A DNA stretch of 64,000 nucleotides from Modestobacter versicolor (GTDB lineage: Bacteria; Actinomycetota; Actinomycetes; Mycobacteriales; Geodermatophilaceae), in contig NZ_JACIBU010000001.1 in NCBI RefSeq assembly GCF_014195485.1, positions 1,302,001 to 1,366,000 on the forward strand, written 5' to 3'. Positions 22,701 to 33,588 of the stretch are shown here, in pieces. The translations under genes and the position numbers were made by a program. The first letter of the stretch is position 1. Every line of letters starts with the position of its first letter. The notes beneath the pieces were generated by a model. That model had not been told where the DNA came from, did not search any database, and saw only the letters and a program-made list of their open reading frames with translations.

Positions 22701-24188
22701 TCATCGCAGCGGGACGGCGTCCGGGGTGACCGGCCGGGGCAGCATCGAGTTCCCGGTCAGCCAGTTGTCGACCGCGCCCGCGGCGGCCCGGCCCTCGGCG
22801 ATCGCCCAGACGATCAGCGACTGCCCGCGACCCATGTCACCGGCGACGAACACGCCCGGGACGCTGGACATGTACTCGGCGTCCCGGGTGACCCGGCCGC
22901 GGTCGTCGACGCCGCAGCCCAGCTCCTCGACCAGCCCGGTGGTCTCCGGGCCGGTGTAGCCCAGCGCCAGCAGCACCAGGTCGGCGGGGAGCTCGCGGGT
23001 GCTGCCCGGCTTGGGCTGGCGCGTGCCGTCGACGATCTCGATCTCCACGACCTCGATGGCCCGCACCCGGCCCTGGTCGTCGCCCAGGAAGGCCTCGGTG
23101 TTGACGGCGAACAACCGCTCGCCGCCCTCCTCGTGGGCCGGGGAGACCCGCAGGATCATCTCGTAGGTCGGCCACGGGTTGTCCTGCGGCCGGGAGCCCG
23201 CCGGCGCCGGCTTGTAGTCCAGCTGGGCGACCGAGGCCGCACCCTGCCGGTGCGCGGTGCCCAGGCAGTCCGCGCCGGTGTCACCGCCGCCGATGATCAC
23301 CACGTGCTTGCCCTCGGCCGACAGCGGCGGGTCGTCGAGCTCGCCGAGCGCCTCGCGGTTGCCGAAGGGCAGGTACTCCATCGCGAAGTGCACGCCGTCG
23401 AGCTCGCGGCCCGGCAGCGGCAGGTCGCGGGCGACCGGCGTCCCGATGGCCAGGACGACGGCGTCGTACTCGGCCCGCAGCGCCTCGGTGGTGATCGCGC
23501 CCTCGCCGGTGCCGCCGACGTGGGTGTCGGTGACGAACCGGGTGCCCTCGGCGCGCATCTGGTCCAACCGCCGGTCCAGGTGGCGCTTCTCCATCTTGAA
23601 CTCGGGGATGCCGTAGCGGAGCAGGCCGCCGATCCGGTCGTCGCGCTCGTAGACGGTGACCTGGTGCCCGGCCCGGGTGAGCTGCTGGGCGGCGGCCAGG
23701 CCGGCCGGCCCGGAGCCGACGACGGCGACCTTCCGGCCGGTCAGCTCCGCCGGCGGCTGCGGGGTGACCCAGCCGTTGAGGAACGCCTGGTCGATGATCT
23801 CCCACTCGATCTGCTTGATGGTGACCGGCGCGTTCTCCAGGTTGAGCACGCAGGCGGACTCGCACGGCGCCGGGCAGAGCTTCCCGGTGAACTCCGGGAA
23901 GTTGTTCGTCGCGTGCAGCCGCTCGATCGCCTCCTGCCAGTCGTCCCGGCGGGCGAGGTCGTTCCACTCCGGGATCAGGTTGCCCAGCGGGCAGCCGTGG
24001 TGGCAGAACGGGATGCCGCAGTCCATGCAGCGCGCCGCCTGCTCGCGGACGGCCTGCACCGGGAAGACGGCGTCCTCACCCGTCTCGCGGGTCAGGTACA
24101 CCTCCTTCCAGTCCAGCAGGCGCAGCTCGACCGGCCGCCGGGGCGGCATCTGGCGGTCGAACTTCAGGAACCCGGTGCTGTCAACCAC
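22701..24188 (-). CDS. gltD: Glutamate synthase (NADPH) small subunit
   Basis: A 495-residue flavoprotein that passes electrons from NADPH to GltB for glutamate formation. The N-terminal domain has two Cys clusters for 4Fe-4S centres ([19 protein letters not shown] and [13 protein letters not shown]). An FAD site [19 protein letters not shown] lies near residue 156, an NADPH site [16 protein letters not shown] near residue 296, and a second FAD motif [20 protein letters not shown] near the end. The GTG start lies 8 nt inside the end of gltB, so the pair is coupled. Repeat copy D begins right after its stop. Confidence 0.97.
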   Translation of the reverse strand: MVDSTGFLKFDRQMPPRRPVELRLLDWKEVYLTRETGEDAVFPVQAVREQAARCMDCGIPFCHHGCPLGNLIPEWNDLARRDDWQEAIERLHATNNFPEFTGKLCPAPCESACVLNLENAPVTIKQIEWEIIDQAFLNGWVTPQPPAELTGRKVAVVGSGPAGLAAAQQLTRAGHQVTVYERDDRIGGLLRYGIPEFKMEKRHLDRRLDQMRAEGTRFVTDTHVGGTGEGAITTEALRAEYDAVVLAIGTPVARDLPLPGRELDGVHFAMEYLPFGNREALGELDDPPLSAEGKHVVIIGGGDTGADCLGTAHRQGAASVAQLDYKPAPAGSRPQDNPWPTYEMILRVSPAHEEGGERLFAVNTEAFLGDDQGRVRAIEVVEIEIVDGTRQPKPGSTRELPADLVLLALGYTGPETTGLVEELGCGVDDRGRVTRDAEYMSSVPGVFVAGDMGRGQSLIVWAIAEGRAAAGAVDNWLTGNSMLPRPVTPDAVPLR

Positions 24189-27100
24189 GTGCCGCCTCCA
24201 TGACAGCTCGGTCCACGTCGTACCCCGCGGCCTCGGCGGCCCGCTTGGCCTCCAACGCCCGGCGGTAGTCCCGCGGCATGATCACGCTGAACCGCTCCGA
24301 CCAGCGGCCCCAGTCGGCCAGCAGGCTGGTCGCCACGGCCGATCCGGTCGCCTCGCGGTAACGCTCGAGGACGTCGCGGAGCCACTGCGAGGCCTGCCCG
24401 TCCAGCGCCTCGACGTCCACCATCTCGCTGTTGACCCGGTGCCGGGCCAGGTCCAGCACGTAGCCGATCCCGCCGGACATGCCCGCGGCGATGTTGCGCC
24501 CGGTCGGCCCGAGGACGATCGCCGTCCCGCCGGTCATGTACTCCAGCGCGTGGTCACCGACGCCCTCGACGACGGCCAGCGCACCGGAGTTGCGCACGCA
24601 GAACCGCTCGCCGACCCGGCCGCGCAGGAACAGCTCGCCGCTGGTCGCGCCGTAGCCGATGACGTTGCCGGCGATGACGTTGTCCTCGGCCGGGAACGTC
24701 GCCTCCGGCGCGGGGCGGACGACGATGCGGCCACCGGACAGGCCCTTGCCGACGTAGTCGTTGGCGTCGCCGACCAGGGTCATGGTGATCCCGCGGGGCA
24801 GGAAGGCCCCGAAGGACTGCCCTGCCGACCCGGTGAAGGTCAGGTCGATGGTGCCGTCGGGCAGGCCCTCGCCACCGAAGCGGCGGGTGACCATCGAGCC
24901 CAGCATCGTGCCGACGGTGCGGTTGACGTTGCGCACCGGCAGCTCCAGGTGCACCGGGCGGGCGTCGAGCAGCGCGCCCTCGCAGAGCTGGATGAGGGTC
25001 TGGTCCAGCGCGACGTCCAGGCCGTGGTCCTGGTCGCGCACCTTGCGCCGCGGGGTGCCCTCGGGCAGGTCGGGCACCGCGAGGACCGGTGTGAGGTCCA
25101 GGCCGGCGGCCTTCCAGTGCGAGATCGCGGGCTTCACGTCCAGCAGCTCGGCGTGGCCGACGGCCTCGTCGATGGAGCGGAAGCCGAGCTCGGCCAGGAA
25201 CTCGCGCACCTGCTGGGCGATGAACTCGAAGAAGGTCACCACGAACTCGGGCTTGCCGGTGAACCGCTTGCGCAGCTCCGGGTTCTGGGTGGCCACACCG
25301 ACCGGGCAGGTGTCCAGGTGGCAGACGCGCATCATCACGCAGCCCTCGACCACCAGCGGGGCGGTCGCGAAGCCGAACTCCTCGGCCCCCAGCAGCGCCG
25401 CGACGATCACGTCCCGGCCGGTCTTCATCTGCCCGTCGACCTGGACCACGATCCGGTCGCGCAGCCCGTTGGCCAGCAGCGTCTGCTGGGTCTCGGCCAG
25501 GCCGATCTCCCACGGGGTGCCGGCGTGCTTGAGCGAGGTCAGCGGCGCCGCACCGGTGCCACCGTCGAAGCCGGACACCAGGACGACGTCGGCCTTGGCC
25601 TTGCTGACGCCGGCCGCGACCGTGCCGATCCCGGACTCCGAGACCAGCTTGACGTGCACCCGCGCCTCGTTGTTCGCGTTCTTGAGGTCGTGGATGAGCT
25701 GCTTGAGGTCCTCGATCGAGTAGATGTCGTGGTGCGGCGGCGGGCTGATCAGGCCGACGCCGGGCGTGGAGTGCCGGGTGCGGGCCACCCACGGGTAGAC
25801 CTTGCTGCCCGGCAGCTGGCCGCCTTCGCCGGGCTTGGCGCCCTGGGCCATCTTGATCTGGATGTCGTCGGCGTTGACCAGGTACTCGCTGGTGACACCG
25901 AACCGGCCGCTGGCCACCTGCTTGATCGACGAGCGGCGCAGGTCGCCGTTGGGGTCGGCGGTGAACCGGTCGGGGTCCTCGCCGCCCTCGCCGGTGTTCG
26001 AGCGCCCACCGAGCCGGTTCATCGCGATGGCCAGGGTCTCGTGCGCCTCGGCGGAGATCGATCCGTAGCTCATCGCCCCGGTCTGGAAGCGCTTGACGAT
26101 CTCGCTGACCGGCTCCACCTCGTCCAGCGGGACGGCGGGCCGGGCACCGGTGCGCAGGTTGAACAGGCCGCGCAGCGTCGCCGCCTCGGCCGAGAGGCCG
26201 TCGACGGTCTCGGTGTAGCGCTGGAAGACGTCGTACTGCCGGGACCGGGTGGCGTGCTGGAGCAGGAACACCGTCTCGGGGTTGAACAGGTGCACCTCGC
26301 CCTCGCGGCGCCACTGGTACTCGCCGCCGGTCTCCAGCCGCCGGTGCGCGGTCTCGGTGGGGTTGGTCGGGTAGGCCCGGCGGTGGCGCATGACCACCTC
26401 TTCGGCGAGCACGTCCAGCCCGACGCCGTCCAGGGTGGCCGACGTCCCGGTGAAGTACTCGTCGACGACGGCCTTGCTCAGCCCGACCGTCTCGAAGATC
26501 TGCGCCATCGTGTACGAGCCGACGGTGCTGATGCCCATCTTGCTCATCACCTTCAGCACGCCCTTGCCCATGGCCTTGACCACGTTGCGGACGGCCTGGG
26601 CGGGCTGGACACCGGTGAGCGTGCCGGTGCGGATCAGGTCCTCGACGCTCTCGAACGCCAGGTACGGGTTGACCGCGGCCGCGCCGTAGCCCAGCAGCAG
26701 CGCGACGTGGTGCACCTCGCGGCAGTCGCCGGTCTCGACGACCAGGCCGACCTCCATCCGGGTGCGCTCGCGCACCAGGTGGTGGTGGACGGCGGCGGTC
26801 ATCAGCAGCGACGGGATCGGGGCGCGCTTCTCGTCGCAGTCGCGGTCGGACAGCACGATGACCCGCGCGCCGGCGGCGATGGCCTTGCTGACCTTGGTGC
26901 GCAGCTCGGTGATCGCCTGGGCGAGCGCCGGCCCGCCACCGGTGACGTCGAAGTGGCCGGTGATCCGGACGGCGGCGAAACCGGGCAGGTCGCCGTCGTC
27001 GTCGATGTGCAGGATCTTGGCCAGCTCGTCGTTGTCGATGACCGGGTAGGGCAGGAAGACCTGCCGGCAGGAGGCCGGGGTGGCCTTGAGCAGGTTCTGC

Positions 27101-28857
27101 TCCGGCCCGAAGGTGCGGCCCAGGCTGGTCACCAGCTCCTCGCGGATGGCGTCCAGCGGCGGGTTCGTGACCTGGGCGAACAGCTGGGTGAAGTAGTCGA
27201 ACAGCTGGCGCGACCGGTCCGACAGCGAGGCGATCGGGGTGTCGGTGCCCATCGAGCCGATCGGCTCGGCGCCGCTGGCCGCCATCGGCTGCACCAGCAC
27301 GCGCAGCTCCTCCTCGGTGTAGCCGAAGAGCTGCTGGCGGCGGACGACGGACTCGTGGCTGGGCCGCGACCGGCGCCGCTCGGGCAGGGCGGGCAGGTGC
27401 ACGAGGCCGGCGTGCAGCCAGTCGTCGTAGGGCTCGGCGGTGGCCAGGGCGCCCTTGACCTCCTCGTCCTCGACGATCCGCCCGGCGGCGGTGTCGACGA
27501 GGAACATCCGGCCCGGCTGCAGCCGGCCCTTGGCGACCACGTCGGCGGCCGGGATGTCCAGCACGCCGGCCTCGCTGGCCAGCACGACCAGGTCGTCCTT
27601 GGTGTGCCACCAGCGACCGGGGCGCAGGCCGTTGCGGTCCAGCACGGCGCCGATCAGGGTGCCGTCGGTGAACGCCACGCAGGCCGGGCCGTCCCAGGCC
27701 TCGATGATCGAGGAGTGGTACCGGTAGAAGGCCCGGCGGGCCGGGTCCATCTCGTCGTGGTTCTCCCACGCCTCCGGGATCATCATCAGCACCGCGTGCG
27801 GCAGCGAGCGGCCGGACAGGTGCAGCAGCTCGAGCACCTCGTCGAAGGTGGCCGAGTCGCTGAAGTCGCTGGCGGTGACCGGGAAGATCCGCTCCAGCCC
27901 GAGCTCGCTGGCCGGGCCGGCGGGGCCGTCGAACAGCTCGGTCTCCAGCTTGGCCTCGCGGGCCCGCATCCGGTTGCGGTTGCCCTTGATCGTGTTGATC
28001 TCGCCGTTGTGCGCGATGAAGCGGAACGGGTGGGCCAGCGGCCAGCTCGGGAAGGTGTTGGTGGAGAACCGGCTGTGGACCAGCGCGATCGCCGACTCGT
28101 AGCGCTCGTCGCGCAGGTCGGGGAAGAACGCGGGCAGCTGGTCGGTGGTCAGCATGCCCTTGTAGGTGATGGTGCGGGAGGACAGCGAGGCGATGTAGCA
28201 GCTGCTGCCGGCGTCCCGGGCCGCCCGCTCCACCCGCTTGCGCAGCACGAACGAGCGGCGCTCCAGGCGGGTCACCCCGTGCGGGGCCACGGTGCCGCCG
28301 AAGGCAGCGGCGTCGGCGCGGGCACCGATGGTCTCGGCGACGAAGAGCTGGGCGAAGTGCGGCATGACCCGGCGGGCGGTCGGCCCGAGGTCGGCGCCGT
28401 CGGGGTCGACGGGCAGCTCGCGCCAGCCCAGGACGGTCAGCCCCTCCTCCGCGGCCAGGCCGGCGACGGCGTCGACGACGCCGGCCCGCTCGGTCTCGTC
28501 GGCGGGCAGGAAGGCGATGCCGACGGCGTACTCACCGCTGGGCGGCAGGTCGAAGTCCACGCTCTCCCGGAGCAGCGCGTCGGGGACCTGGGTGAGAATC
28601 CCGGCGCCGTCCCCCGAGTTGGGCTCGGAGCCGGCGGCGCCGCGGTGGTCGAGGTTGTGCAGGGCGGTCAGCCCGGCGGCCACGATCGACCGCGAGCGGC
28701 GGCCCCGGGCGTCGGCGACGAAGGCGACACCGCAGGCGTCGTGCTCCCGGGCCGGGTCGTAGAGACCGGCGGCGGCCGGGAGGGCGGAGAACGGCACGGC
28801 GGTGCCCGGGGCGGTCGAGAAGGACGGGCCCGGGGTGGGGGCGGCGAGGTCGGACAT
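24181..28857 (-). CDS. gltB: Glutamate synthase large subunit
   Basis: A 1558-residue enzyme: glutamine amidotransferase, central linker, FMN/TIM-barrel synthase, and C-terminal beta-helix. It makes two glutamates from glutamine and 2-oxoglutarate. [13 protein letters not shown] places the catalytic Cys at residue 42, so 41 residues would be cleaved as a propeptide. Also seen: [36 protein letters not shown], and the 3Fe-4S cluster [23 protein letters not shown] 28857 has GGGAG upstream; the frame runs 30 codons further but without family similarity. A TACGCT at 29191-29196 suggests a leader of about 330 nt. Confidence 0.97.
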   Translation of the reverse strand: MSDLAAPTPGPSFSTAPGTAVPFSALPAAAGLYDPAREHDACGVAFVADARGRRSRSIVAAGLTALHNLDHRGAAGSEPNSGDGAGILTQVPDALLRESVDFDLPPSGEYAVGIAFLPADETERAGVVDAVAGLAAEEGLTVLGWRELPVDPDGADLGPTARRVMPHFAQLFVAETIGARADAAAFGGTVAPHGVTRLERRSFVLRKRVERAARDAGSSCYIASLSSRTITYKGMLTTDQLPAFFPDLRDERYESAIALVHSRFSTNTFPSWPLAHPFRFIAHNGEINTIKGNRNRMRAREAKLETELFDGPAGPASELGLERIFPVTASDFSDSATFDEVLELLHLSGRSLPHAVLMMIPEAWENHDEMDPARRAFYRYHSSIIEAWDGPACVAFTDGTLIGAVLDRNGLRPGRWWHTKDDLVVLASEAGVLDIPAADVVAKGRLQPGRMFLVDTAAGRIVEDEEVKGALATAEPYDDWLHAGLVHLPALPERRRSRPSHESVVRRQQLFGYTEEELRVLVQPMAASGAEPIGSMGTDTPIASLSDRSRQLFDYFTQLFAQVTNPPLDAIREELVTSLGRTFGPEQNLLKATPASCRQVFLPYPVIDNDELAKILHIDDDGDLPGFAAVRITGHFDVTGGGPALAQAITELRTKVSKAIAAGARVIVLSDRDCDEKRAPIPSLLMTAAVHHHLVRERTRMEVGLVVETGDCREVHHVALLLGYGAAAVNPYLAFESVEDLIRTGTLTGVQPAQAVRNVVKAMGKGVLKVMSKMGISTVGSYTMAQIFETVGLSKAVVDEYFTGTSATLDGVGLDVLAEEVVMRHRRAYPTNPTETAHRRLETGGEYQWRREGEVHLFNPETVFLLQHATRSRQYDVFQRYTETVDGLSAEAATLRGLFNLRTGARPAVPLDEVEPVSEIVKRFQTGAMSYGSISAEAHETLAIAMNRLGGRSNTGEGGEDPDRFTADPNGDLRRSSIKQVASGRFGVTSEYLVNADDIQIKMAQGAKPGEGGQLPGSKVYPWVARTRHSTPGVGLISPPPHHDIYSIEDLKQLIHDLKNANNEARVHVKLVSESGIGTVAAGVSKAKADVVLVSGFDGGTGAAPLTSLKHAGTPWEIGLAETQQTLLANGLRDRIVVQVDGQMKTGRDVIVAALLGAEEFGFATAPLVVEGCVMMRVCHLDTCPVGVATQNPELRKRFTGKPEFVVTFFEFIAQQVREFLAELGFRSIDEAVGHAELLDVKPAISHWKAAGLDLTPVLAVPDLPEGTPRRKVRDQDHGLDVALDQTLIQLCEGALLDARPVHLELPVRNVNRTVGTMLGSMVTRRFGGEGLPDGTIDLTFTGSAGQSFGAFLPRGITMTLVGDANDYVGKGLSGGRIVVRPAPEATFPAEDNVIAGNVIGYGATSGELFLRGRVGERFCVRNSGALAVVEGVGDHALEYMTGGTAIVLGPTGRNIAAGMSGGIGYVLDLARHRVNSEMVDVEALDGQASQWLRDVLERYREATGSAVATSLLADWGRWSERFSVIMPRDYRRALEAKRAAEAAGYDVDRAVMEAARG

Positions 28858-29305
28858 GTCACTCCCGTCGTCGGCTGGCCGCGGCGGCCCTCCACCGGTG
28901 ACCCCGCGAGCGGAGCCGGGAGGGGAGGCGCTGGTGCGGGGGGTCACGAGGACCCCGCCGGGTGGTCAGAGCGGTGGGGCGGTGCGGTGGAGCGGCGGTC
29001 AGTGGGGCCGGTCGGAGGACCGGGGGCCCGACGAGTGGGGCAGCAGCGGCCGGCGGGACGGTGCGTCCGAGCCTGCCCGAGGACCGCGCACCCGCGGGGG
29101 CGGGTGGCCGCGGGGTGGTCGTGCTCGGGGCAACGCTGGCCCGGTTCCGACATCGCCGGCCTGCCCAGGATCACTGGTCGGCCGACGATGAGCGTACACA
29201 GAGCTGTCACCTCGGCGACATGTCCGAACGGTGTCACACATGTCTCGTCGGGACGTCGGCGGACCGGTGCGGGACGGGGCGTCCGCGGCCCCTCCGGCCG
29301 GTGGC
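28858..29305. other. Long upstream region of gltB without a gene
   Basis: This 448-nt stretch between gltB and lgt has no supported gene on either strand. It is G-rich on the plus strand and has many short GGTC/GACC complementarities. The less GC-rich part near 29180-29250 (GTACACAGAGCTGTCAC, GTGTCACACATGTCT) looks like a promoter or operator zone. If transcription starts there, gltB has a leader of about 330 nt that could fold. Confidence 0.5.
29191..29196 (-). promoter_or_regulatory. Candidate -10 of gltBD
   Basis: TACGCT on the minus strand, in the least GC-rich part of the region upstream of gltB. No convincing -35. Confidence 0.25.
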
Positions 29306-30340
29306 TCAGCCGGGTGTCGGGCGCCCACCCTCGTCGGTGGACGTCGTCCGCCGCTCCCCTACCCCGTCGGCCGCGGTCTCCACCGCGTCCGCGGCGGGTC
29401 GCCCGGCGTCGGCGGTGGCGGCCGTCGAGCCGGCCGGCGCGTCGTCCGCGTCCTCGCGCTCGCCGGCGTCCTTGCCCGCGCTCTCGGCCCGGTCCTTGCC
29501 GCGGGTGATGACCTCGCGGGGCCGGCCGCGCTGCAGCCAGAGGTACACGACGGCGGCCAGCCCGACGACGATCGAGGTGAAGACGTTGAGCCGGACGCCG
29601 AAGAACTGCTCGGCGGTGTCGATCCGGAGCGCCTCGATCCACACCCGGCCGGCGCAGTAGGCGGCGACGTAGAGGGCGAAGGCCCGGCCGTGCGAGAGCT
29701 GGAAGCGGCGGTCGGCCCAGATGACCAGCAGCGCGACGCCGACGTTCCAGAGCAGCTCGTAGAGGAACGTGGGGTGGAAGGTGCCCAGCACCTCCGGCTG
29801 CCCGTTGGCCCCGGTGATCGCCTGCCCGGCCGAGGAGTCCCAGCGGTAGATGGTCAGGCCCCAGGGCAGGTCGGTCGCCTTGCCGTACAGCTCGTTGTTG
29901 AACCAGTTGCCCAGCCGGCCGACCGCCTGCGCCAGCACGATGCCCGGCGCGAGCGCGTCGGCCCAGGCCGGCAGCGGGATGCCGCGGCGGCGGCAGCCGA
30001 TCCACGCGCCGACCCCGCCCAGGGCGATGGCGCCCCAGATGCCCAGGCCGCCCTCCCAGATGGCCAGCGCGCGCACCGGGTCGCCGCCCTCGCCGAAGTA
30101 GGGCTCGGGGGTGGTGAGCACGTGGTAGATGCGCCCGCCGACGATGCCGAAGGGCACCGCCCACACGGCGATGTCGAGCACGTCACCGGGGGCGCCACCG
30201 CGGGCGACCCAGCGGCGTTCACCCAGCCAGCAGGCCACCACGATGCCGGCGATGATGCACAGCGCGTAGCCGCGCAGCGGGAACGGGCCGAGTTCCCAGA
30301 CCCCCTGGGTCGGGCTCGGGATCGCGGCGAGCACGGTCAT
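29306..30340 (-). CDS. lgt: Prolipoprotein diacylglyceryl transferase
   Basis: A 344-residue inner-membrane enzyme that moves diacylglycerol from phosphatidylglycerol to the lipobox Cys of prolipoproteins. About seven hydrophobic helices. The Lgt signature GRLGNWFNNELYG lies near residue 138, with RGYALCIIAGIVVACWLGER at the N-terminus and HPTFLYELLWN further on. A Glu/Asp/Ala-rich cytoplasmic tail of about 70 residues follows the last helix, as in several actinobacteria. ATG overlaps the trpA stop (ATGA), extending the trp operon. The binding protein at 16002-17339 is one predicted client. Confidence 0.97.
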   Translation of the reverse strand: MTVLAAIPSPTQGVWELGPFPLRGYALCIIAGIVVACWLGERRWVARGGAPGDVLDIAVWAVPFGIVGGRIYHVLTTPEPYFGEGGDPVRALAIWEGGLGIWGAIALGGVGAWIGCRRRGIPLPAWADALAPGIVLAQAVGRLGNWFNNELYGKATDLPWGLTIYRWDSSAGQAITGANGQPEVLGTFHPTFLYELLWNVGVALLVIWADRRFQLSHGRAFALYVAAYCAGRVWIEALRIDTAEQFFGVRLNVFTSIVVGLAAVVYLWLQRGRPREVITRGKDRAESAGKDAGEREDADDAPAGSTAATADAGRPAADAVETAADGVGERRTTSTDEGGRPTPG

Positions 30341-31134
30341 GCCCGCACCTTCGCACGTCGGACGCCCGCGGCGAGCTCCTGGGACAGGACACGCACGCCG
30401 TCGGCGCCCCGCCCCTCGAGCAGCGTGCGGACGTAGGCCGAGCCCACGATCACCCCGTCGGCGAAGGCGGCGACCTCGGCGGCCTGGTCGGCGTTCGAGA
30501 CCCCCAGCCCGACGCAGACCGCGGTGTCGCTGACCTCGCGGGTGCGGGCGACCAGCCGCTCGGCGGCGTCGCCGACGGTCGCCCGGGTGCCGGTGACGCC
30601 CATCGTGGAGGCGGCGTAGACGAAGCCGCGGGAGGCCTCGGCGGTGGCGGCCAGCCGGGCGTCGGTCGAGCTGGGTGCCACCAGGAACACCCGGTCCAGC
30701 CCGGTGCGCTCGCTGGCGGCCAGCCAGGCGCCGGCCTCGTCCGGGATGAGGTCGGGGGTGATCGCCCCCGCTCCCCCGGCGGCGGCCAGGTCGTCGGCGA
30801 ACCGGTCGACGCCGTAGCGCTCGATCGGGTTCCAGTAGCTCATCACCACGGGGACGGCGCCGGCCGCGGCCACGGCCTCGACGGCTCGCAGCACGTCGCG
30901 CAGCCCCACGCCGGCCCGGACGGCGACCTCGACCGCCTCCTGGATCACCGGCCCGTCCATCCCCGGGTCGGAGTACGGGACGCCGACCTCGATGACGTCG
31001 GCCCCGCCCTCGACCGCCGCGACCATCGCCGCGATGGAGCTGTCGACGTCGGGGTAGCCCACCGGCAGGTAGGCGATCAGCGCCGCCCGACCCTCGGCCT
31101 TCGCCCCGGCGATGACGTCGGAGAGGGCGCTCAT
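30337..31134 (-). CDS. trpA: Tryptophan synthase alpha subunit
   Basis: A 265-residue TIM barrel that splits indole-3-glycerol phosphate into indole and glyceraldehyde 3-phosphate. The catalytic acid/base pair sits in [19 protein letters not shown]. The phosphate loop includes [14 protein letters not shown] and [23 protein letters not shown] overlaps the trpB stop (ATGA), and its own stop overlaps lgt. Indole passes to TrpB through the alpha-beta complex. Confidence 0.97.
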   Translation of the reverse strand: MSALSDVIAGAKAEGRAALIAYLPVGYPDVDSSIAAMVAAVEGGADVIEVGVPYSDPGMDGPVIQEAVEVAVRAGVGLRDVLRAVEAVAAAGAVPVVMSYWNPIERYGVDRFADDLAAAGGAGAITPDLIPDEAGAWLAASERTGLDRVFLVAPSSTDARLAATAEASRGFVYAASTMGVTGTRATVGDAAERLVARTREVSDTAVCVGLGVSNADQAAEVAAFADGVIVGSAYVRTLLEGRGADGVRVLSQELAAGVRRAKVRA

Positions 31135-32525
31135 GCCTGCTCCCCCGCGTCCTGCCCGGAGACGGCCCGGTGGTTGCTGACGGCGCCCTCGGTGGCCTGC
31201 TGGTCGTCGTCCAGCCCGGGGCCGGGTTCCGCGCCGCGGCCGGCCTCGACGGCGCGCTCGTCACCGTCGGTCGGCGCGGTCTCCTCGCCCAGGCGGAACC
31301 ACGCGCTGGCGGTCTCGACGTCCTTGTCGCCGCGGCCGGAGAGGTTCACCAGCAGCAGGGCGTCCGGGCCGAGCTCCGTGCCCACCTTCATGGCGCCGGC
31401 CAGCGCGTGCGCGGACTCGATCGCCGGGATGATCCCCTCGGTGCGGCAGAGCAGCGCGAAGGCCTCCATCGCCTCCGCGTCGGTGATCGGGCGGTACTCG
31501 GCGCGGCCGATGTCGTGCAGGAAGGCGTGCTCCGGGCCGACGCCGGGGTAGTCGAGCCCGGCCGAGATCGAGTGCGACTCGATGGTCTGGCCGTTGTCGT
31601 CCTGCAGCAGGTAGGACCGCGCGCCGTGCAGCACGCCCGGGTCGCCGCCGGTGATGGTGGCCGCGTGCCGGCCGGTCTCGACGCCGTCGCCGCCGGCCTC
31701 CAGGCCGACCAGCCGGACCGCCGTGTCGGGCACGAACGCGGTGAAGATGCCGATGGCGTTCGAGCCGCCGCCCACGCAGGCCAGGACGACGTCGGGCAGC
31801 CGGCCCTCGCGGTCGAGCACCTGCTCGCGGGCCTCGTCGCCGATGACCCGCTGGAAGTCGCGGACCATGGTCGGGAACGGGTGCGGGCCGGCGACGGTGC
31901 CGAACACGTAGTTCGTCGTCTCGACGTTGGTCACCCAGTCGCGGAACGCCTCGTTGATCGCGTCCTTGAGGGTGCGCGAGCCGGTGGTGACCGGGATGAC
32001 CTCGGCGCCGAGCAGCCGCATCCGGGCGACGTTCAGCGCCTGGCGCCGGGTGTCCTCCTCGCCCATGTAGACGGTGCAGGACAGCCCCATCAGCGCCGCC
32101 GCGGTCGCGGTGGCCACGCCGTGCTGGCCGGCGCCGGTCTCGGCGATCACCCGGGTCTTGCCGATGCGCTTGGTCAGCAGCGCCTGGCCCAGCACGTTGT
32201 TGATCTTGTGCGAGCCGGTGTGGTTGAGGTCCTCGCGCTTGAGCAGCACCCGGGCGCCGCCGCAGTGCTCGGCGAACTTCGGCACCTCGGTGACCGGGCT
32301 GGGCCGGCCGGTGTAGTCGCGCTGCAGCCGGGCGAACTCCTCGATGAAGGCCGGGTCGACCCGCATCGCCTCGTAGGCGGCGGTGAGCTCGTCGAGGGCG
32401 GCGATCAGCGCCTCGGGGACGAACCGGCCCCCGTAGGGACCGAAGTGACCGGTCGCGTCCGGCCACTCGGACGGCGCCGTGGCGTCGGGGACGTCAGGGG
32501 CCGGAGCGTGCGCGGAGAGGGTCAT
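31131..32525 (-). CDS. trpB: Tryptophan synthase beta subunit
   Basis: A 464-residue PLP enzyme joining indole and serine to tryptophan. The Schiff-base Lys is in [17 protein letters not shown], the catalytic Glu in AETGAGQHG, and the phosphate-binding loop is [10 protein letters not shown]. The family core ends near residue 410. A 50-residue Glu/Asp-rich tail ([20 protein letters not shown]) is extra. Start at ATG 32525: TACTCT lies six nucleotides upstream, so a separate leaderless promoter is likely. Palindromic repeat copy E lies right behind it, between trpB and trpC. Confidence 0.96.
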   Translation of the reverse strand: MTLSAHAPAPDVPDATAPSEWPDATGHFGPYGGRFVPEALIAALDELTAAYEAMRVDPAFIEEFARLQRDYTGRPSPVTEVPKFAEHCGGARVLLKREDLNHTGSHKINNVLGQALLTKRIGKTRVIAETGAGQHGVATATAAALMGLSCTVYMGEEDTRRQALNVARMRLLGAEVIPVTTGSRTLKDAINEAFRDWVTNVETTNYVFGTVAGPHPFPTMVRDFQRVIGDEAREQVLDREGRLPDVVLACVGGGSNAIGIFTAFVPDTAVRLVGLEAGGDGVETGRHAATITGGDPGVLHGARSYLLQDDNGQTIESHSISAGLDYPGVGPEHAFLHDIGRAEYRPITDAEAMEAFALLCRTEGIIPAIESAHALAGAMKVGTELGPDALLLVNLSGRGDKDVETASAWFRLGEETAPTDGDERAVEAGRGAEPGPGLDDDQQATEGAVSNHRAVSGQDAGEQA

Positions 32526-32531
32526 GCCCCC

Positions 32532-32537
32532 AGAGTA
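32532..32537 (-). promoter_or_regulatory. -10 element, leaderless trpB transcript
   Basis: TACTCT on the minus strand, 6 nt before the trpB ATG, touching repeat copy E. It suggests trpBA-lgt can be transcribed apart from trpC. Confidence 0.45.
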
Positions 32538-32594
32538 GGGACCTCCCTGCCCCCCATCGCTCGCAGGCTCGCGGCGGGACCCTGCAGGGAGGCC
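32536..32594 (+). repeat. 59-nt palindromic repeat, copy E
   Basis: Opens TAGGGACC (one change from the usual GAAGGACC) and closes GGCC 4 nt from the trpC stop. The variable stem is TCCC with GGGA, fully complementary. It occupies almost the whole trpC-trpB gap. Confidence 0.85.
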
Positions 32595-32598
32595 GCGG

Positions 32599-33408
32599 CT
32601 AGCGGGCGGCGCGCGGAGTGGCCGGGTGCGATCCGGCCGTGACCAGGTCGGCCACCGCCTGGCGCGGGTCACCGGCGGTGACCAGGCCCTCGCCGACCAG
32701 CACCGCGTCGGCACCGGCCCCGGCGTAGCTGATCAGGTCGTGCGGCCCCCGCACACCGGACTCGGCGACCTTGACCACCCCGCTGGGCAGGCCCGGCGCG
32801 ATCCGCTCGAAGGTGCCGCGGTCGACCGAGAGGGTGGTGAGGTCGCGGGCGTTGACCCCGATGACGGCGGCGCCTGCGTCCAGCGCGCGGTCGGCCTCGC
32901 CCTCGGTGTGCACCTCGACCAGCGCCGTCATGCCGAGGGACTCGACCCGCTCGAGCAGGCCGGTGAGCACGTTCTGCTCGAGCGCGGCGACGATCAGCAG
33001 GACGAGGTCGGCGCCGTGCGCCCGCGCCTCGTGCACCTGGTAGCTGCTGACCACGAAGTCCTTGCAGAGCACCGGGACGCCGACGGCCGCGCGGACGGCG
33101 GCGAGGTCGGCGTGCGAGCCACCGAAGCGGCGGCCCTCGGTGAGCACGCTGATCACCCGGGCACCGCCGGCGGCGTACTGGGCGGCGAGCGCGGCCGGGT
33201 CGGTGATCTCGGCGAGCGCGCCCTTGCTCGGGCTGCGCCGCTTGACCTCGGCGATCACGCCGACCCCCGGTGCCCGCAGCGCGGCGAGGGCGTCCAGCGC
33301 GGGCCGGGCGTCGCGGGCTGCGGCCTGCACCTCGGTCAGCGGGGTGGCGGCCTGCCGTGCCGCGACGTCCTCACGGACGCCGGCGACGATGTCGTCGAGG
33401 ACGCTCAT
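32599..33408 (-). CDS. trpC: Indole-3-glycerol phosphate synthase
   Basis: A 269-residue TIM barrel closing the indole ring from 1-(2-carboxyphenylamino)-1-deoxyribulose 5-phosphate. Catalytic residues lie in [13 protein letters not shown] (Glu, Lys), [11 protein letters not shown] (Lys), LLIVAALEQ and [12 protein letters not shown], and [10 protein letters not shown] closes the phosphate site. ATG 33408 has a good Shine-Dalgarno (AGGAGGGG). TACAGT at 33475-33480 is a candidate -10, giving a leader of about 60 nt. The gene is flanked by palindromic repeats on both sides, so it may be its own transcription unit. Confidence 0.97.
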   Translation of the reverse strand: MSVLDDIVAGVREDVAARQAATPLTEVQAAARDARPALDALAALRAPGVGVIAEVKRRSPSKGALAEITDPAALAAQYAAGGARVISVLTEGRRFGGSHADLAAVRAAVGVPVLCKDFVVSSYQVHEARAHGADLVLLIVAALEQNVLTGLLERVESLGMTALVEVHTEGEADRALDAGAAVIGVNARDLTTLSVDRGTFERIAPGLPSGVVKVAESGVRGPHDLISYAGAGADAVLVGEGLVTAGDPRQAVADLVTAGSHPATPRAAR

Positions 33409-33472
33409 GACCCCTCCTCGGACCGCTCAGGATGAACCACCGGACCGGCCCTCACCACCTGGACCGTGGCGA

Positions 33473-33484
33473 TCACTGTAGTGA
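33473..33484 (-). promoter_or_regulatory. Candidate trpC -10 inside an inverted repeat
   Basis: TCACT-N2-AGTGA surrounds the minus-strand hexamer TACAGT (33475-33480). The dyad could be an operator, but no regulator is suggested by the neighbours. Confidence 0.3.
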
Positions 33485-33529
33485 AGTGCCTCTCGCGTCC
33501 CTGCCGGGGGCCTGTCGCCCCACGGGCAC

Positions 33530-33588
33530 GGCCCTGCTGTAGGGGCCCGCCGCGAGCTCGCGAGCGGTGGGGGGCAGCAGGGTCCTCA
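33530..33588 (-). repeat. 59-nt palindromic repeat, copy F
   Basis: On the minus strand it opens TGAGGACC, the TGA being the stop codon of the membrane-protein gene, and closes GGCC. The variable stem is CTGC with GCAG, fully complementary. It separates trpC from the upstream trpE unit. Confidence 0.85.

Noticed and set aside
23656-29508. 1950-codon open frame opposite gltB and gltD
   Set aside because: Antisense shadow of two well-supported genes; no recognisable protein features.
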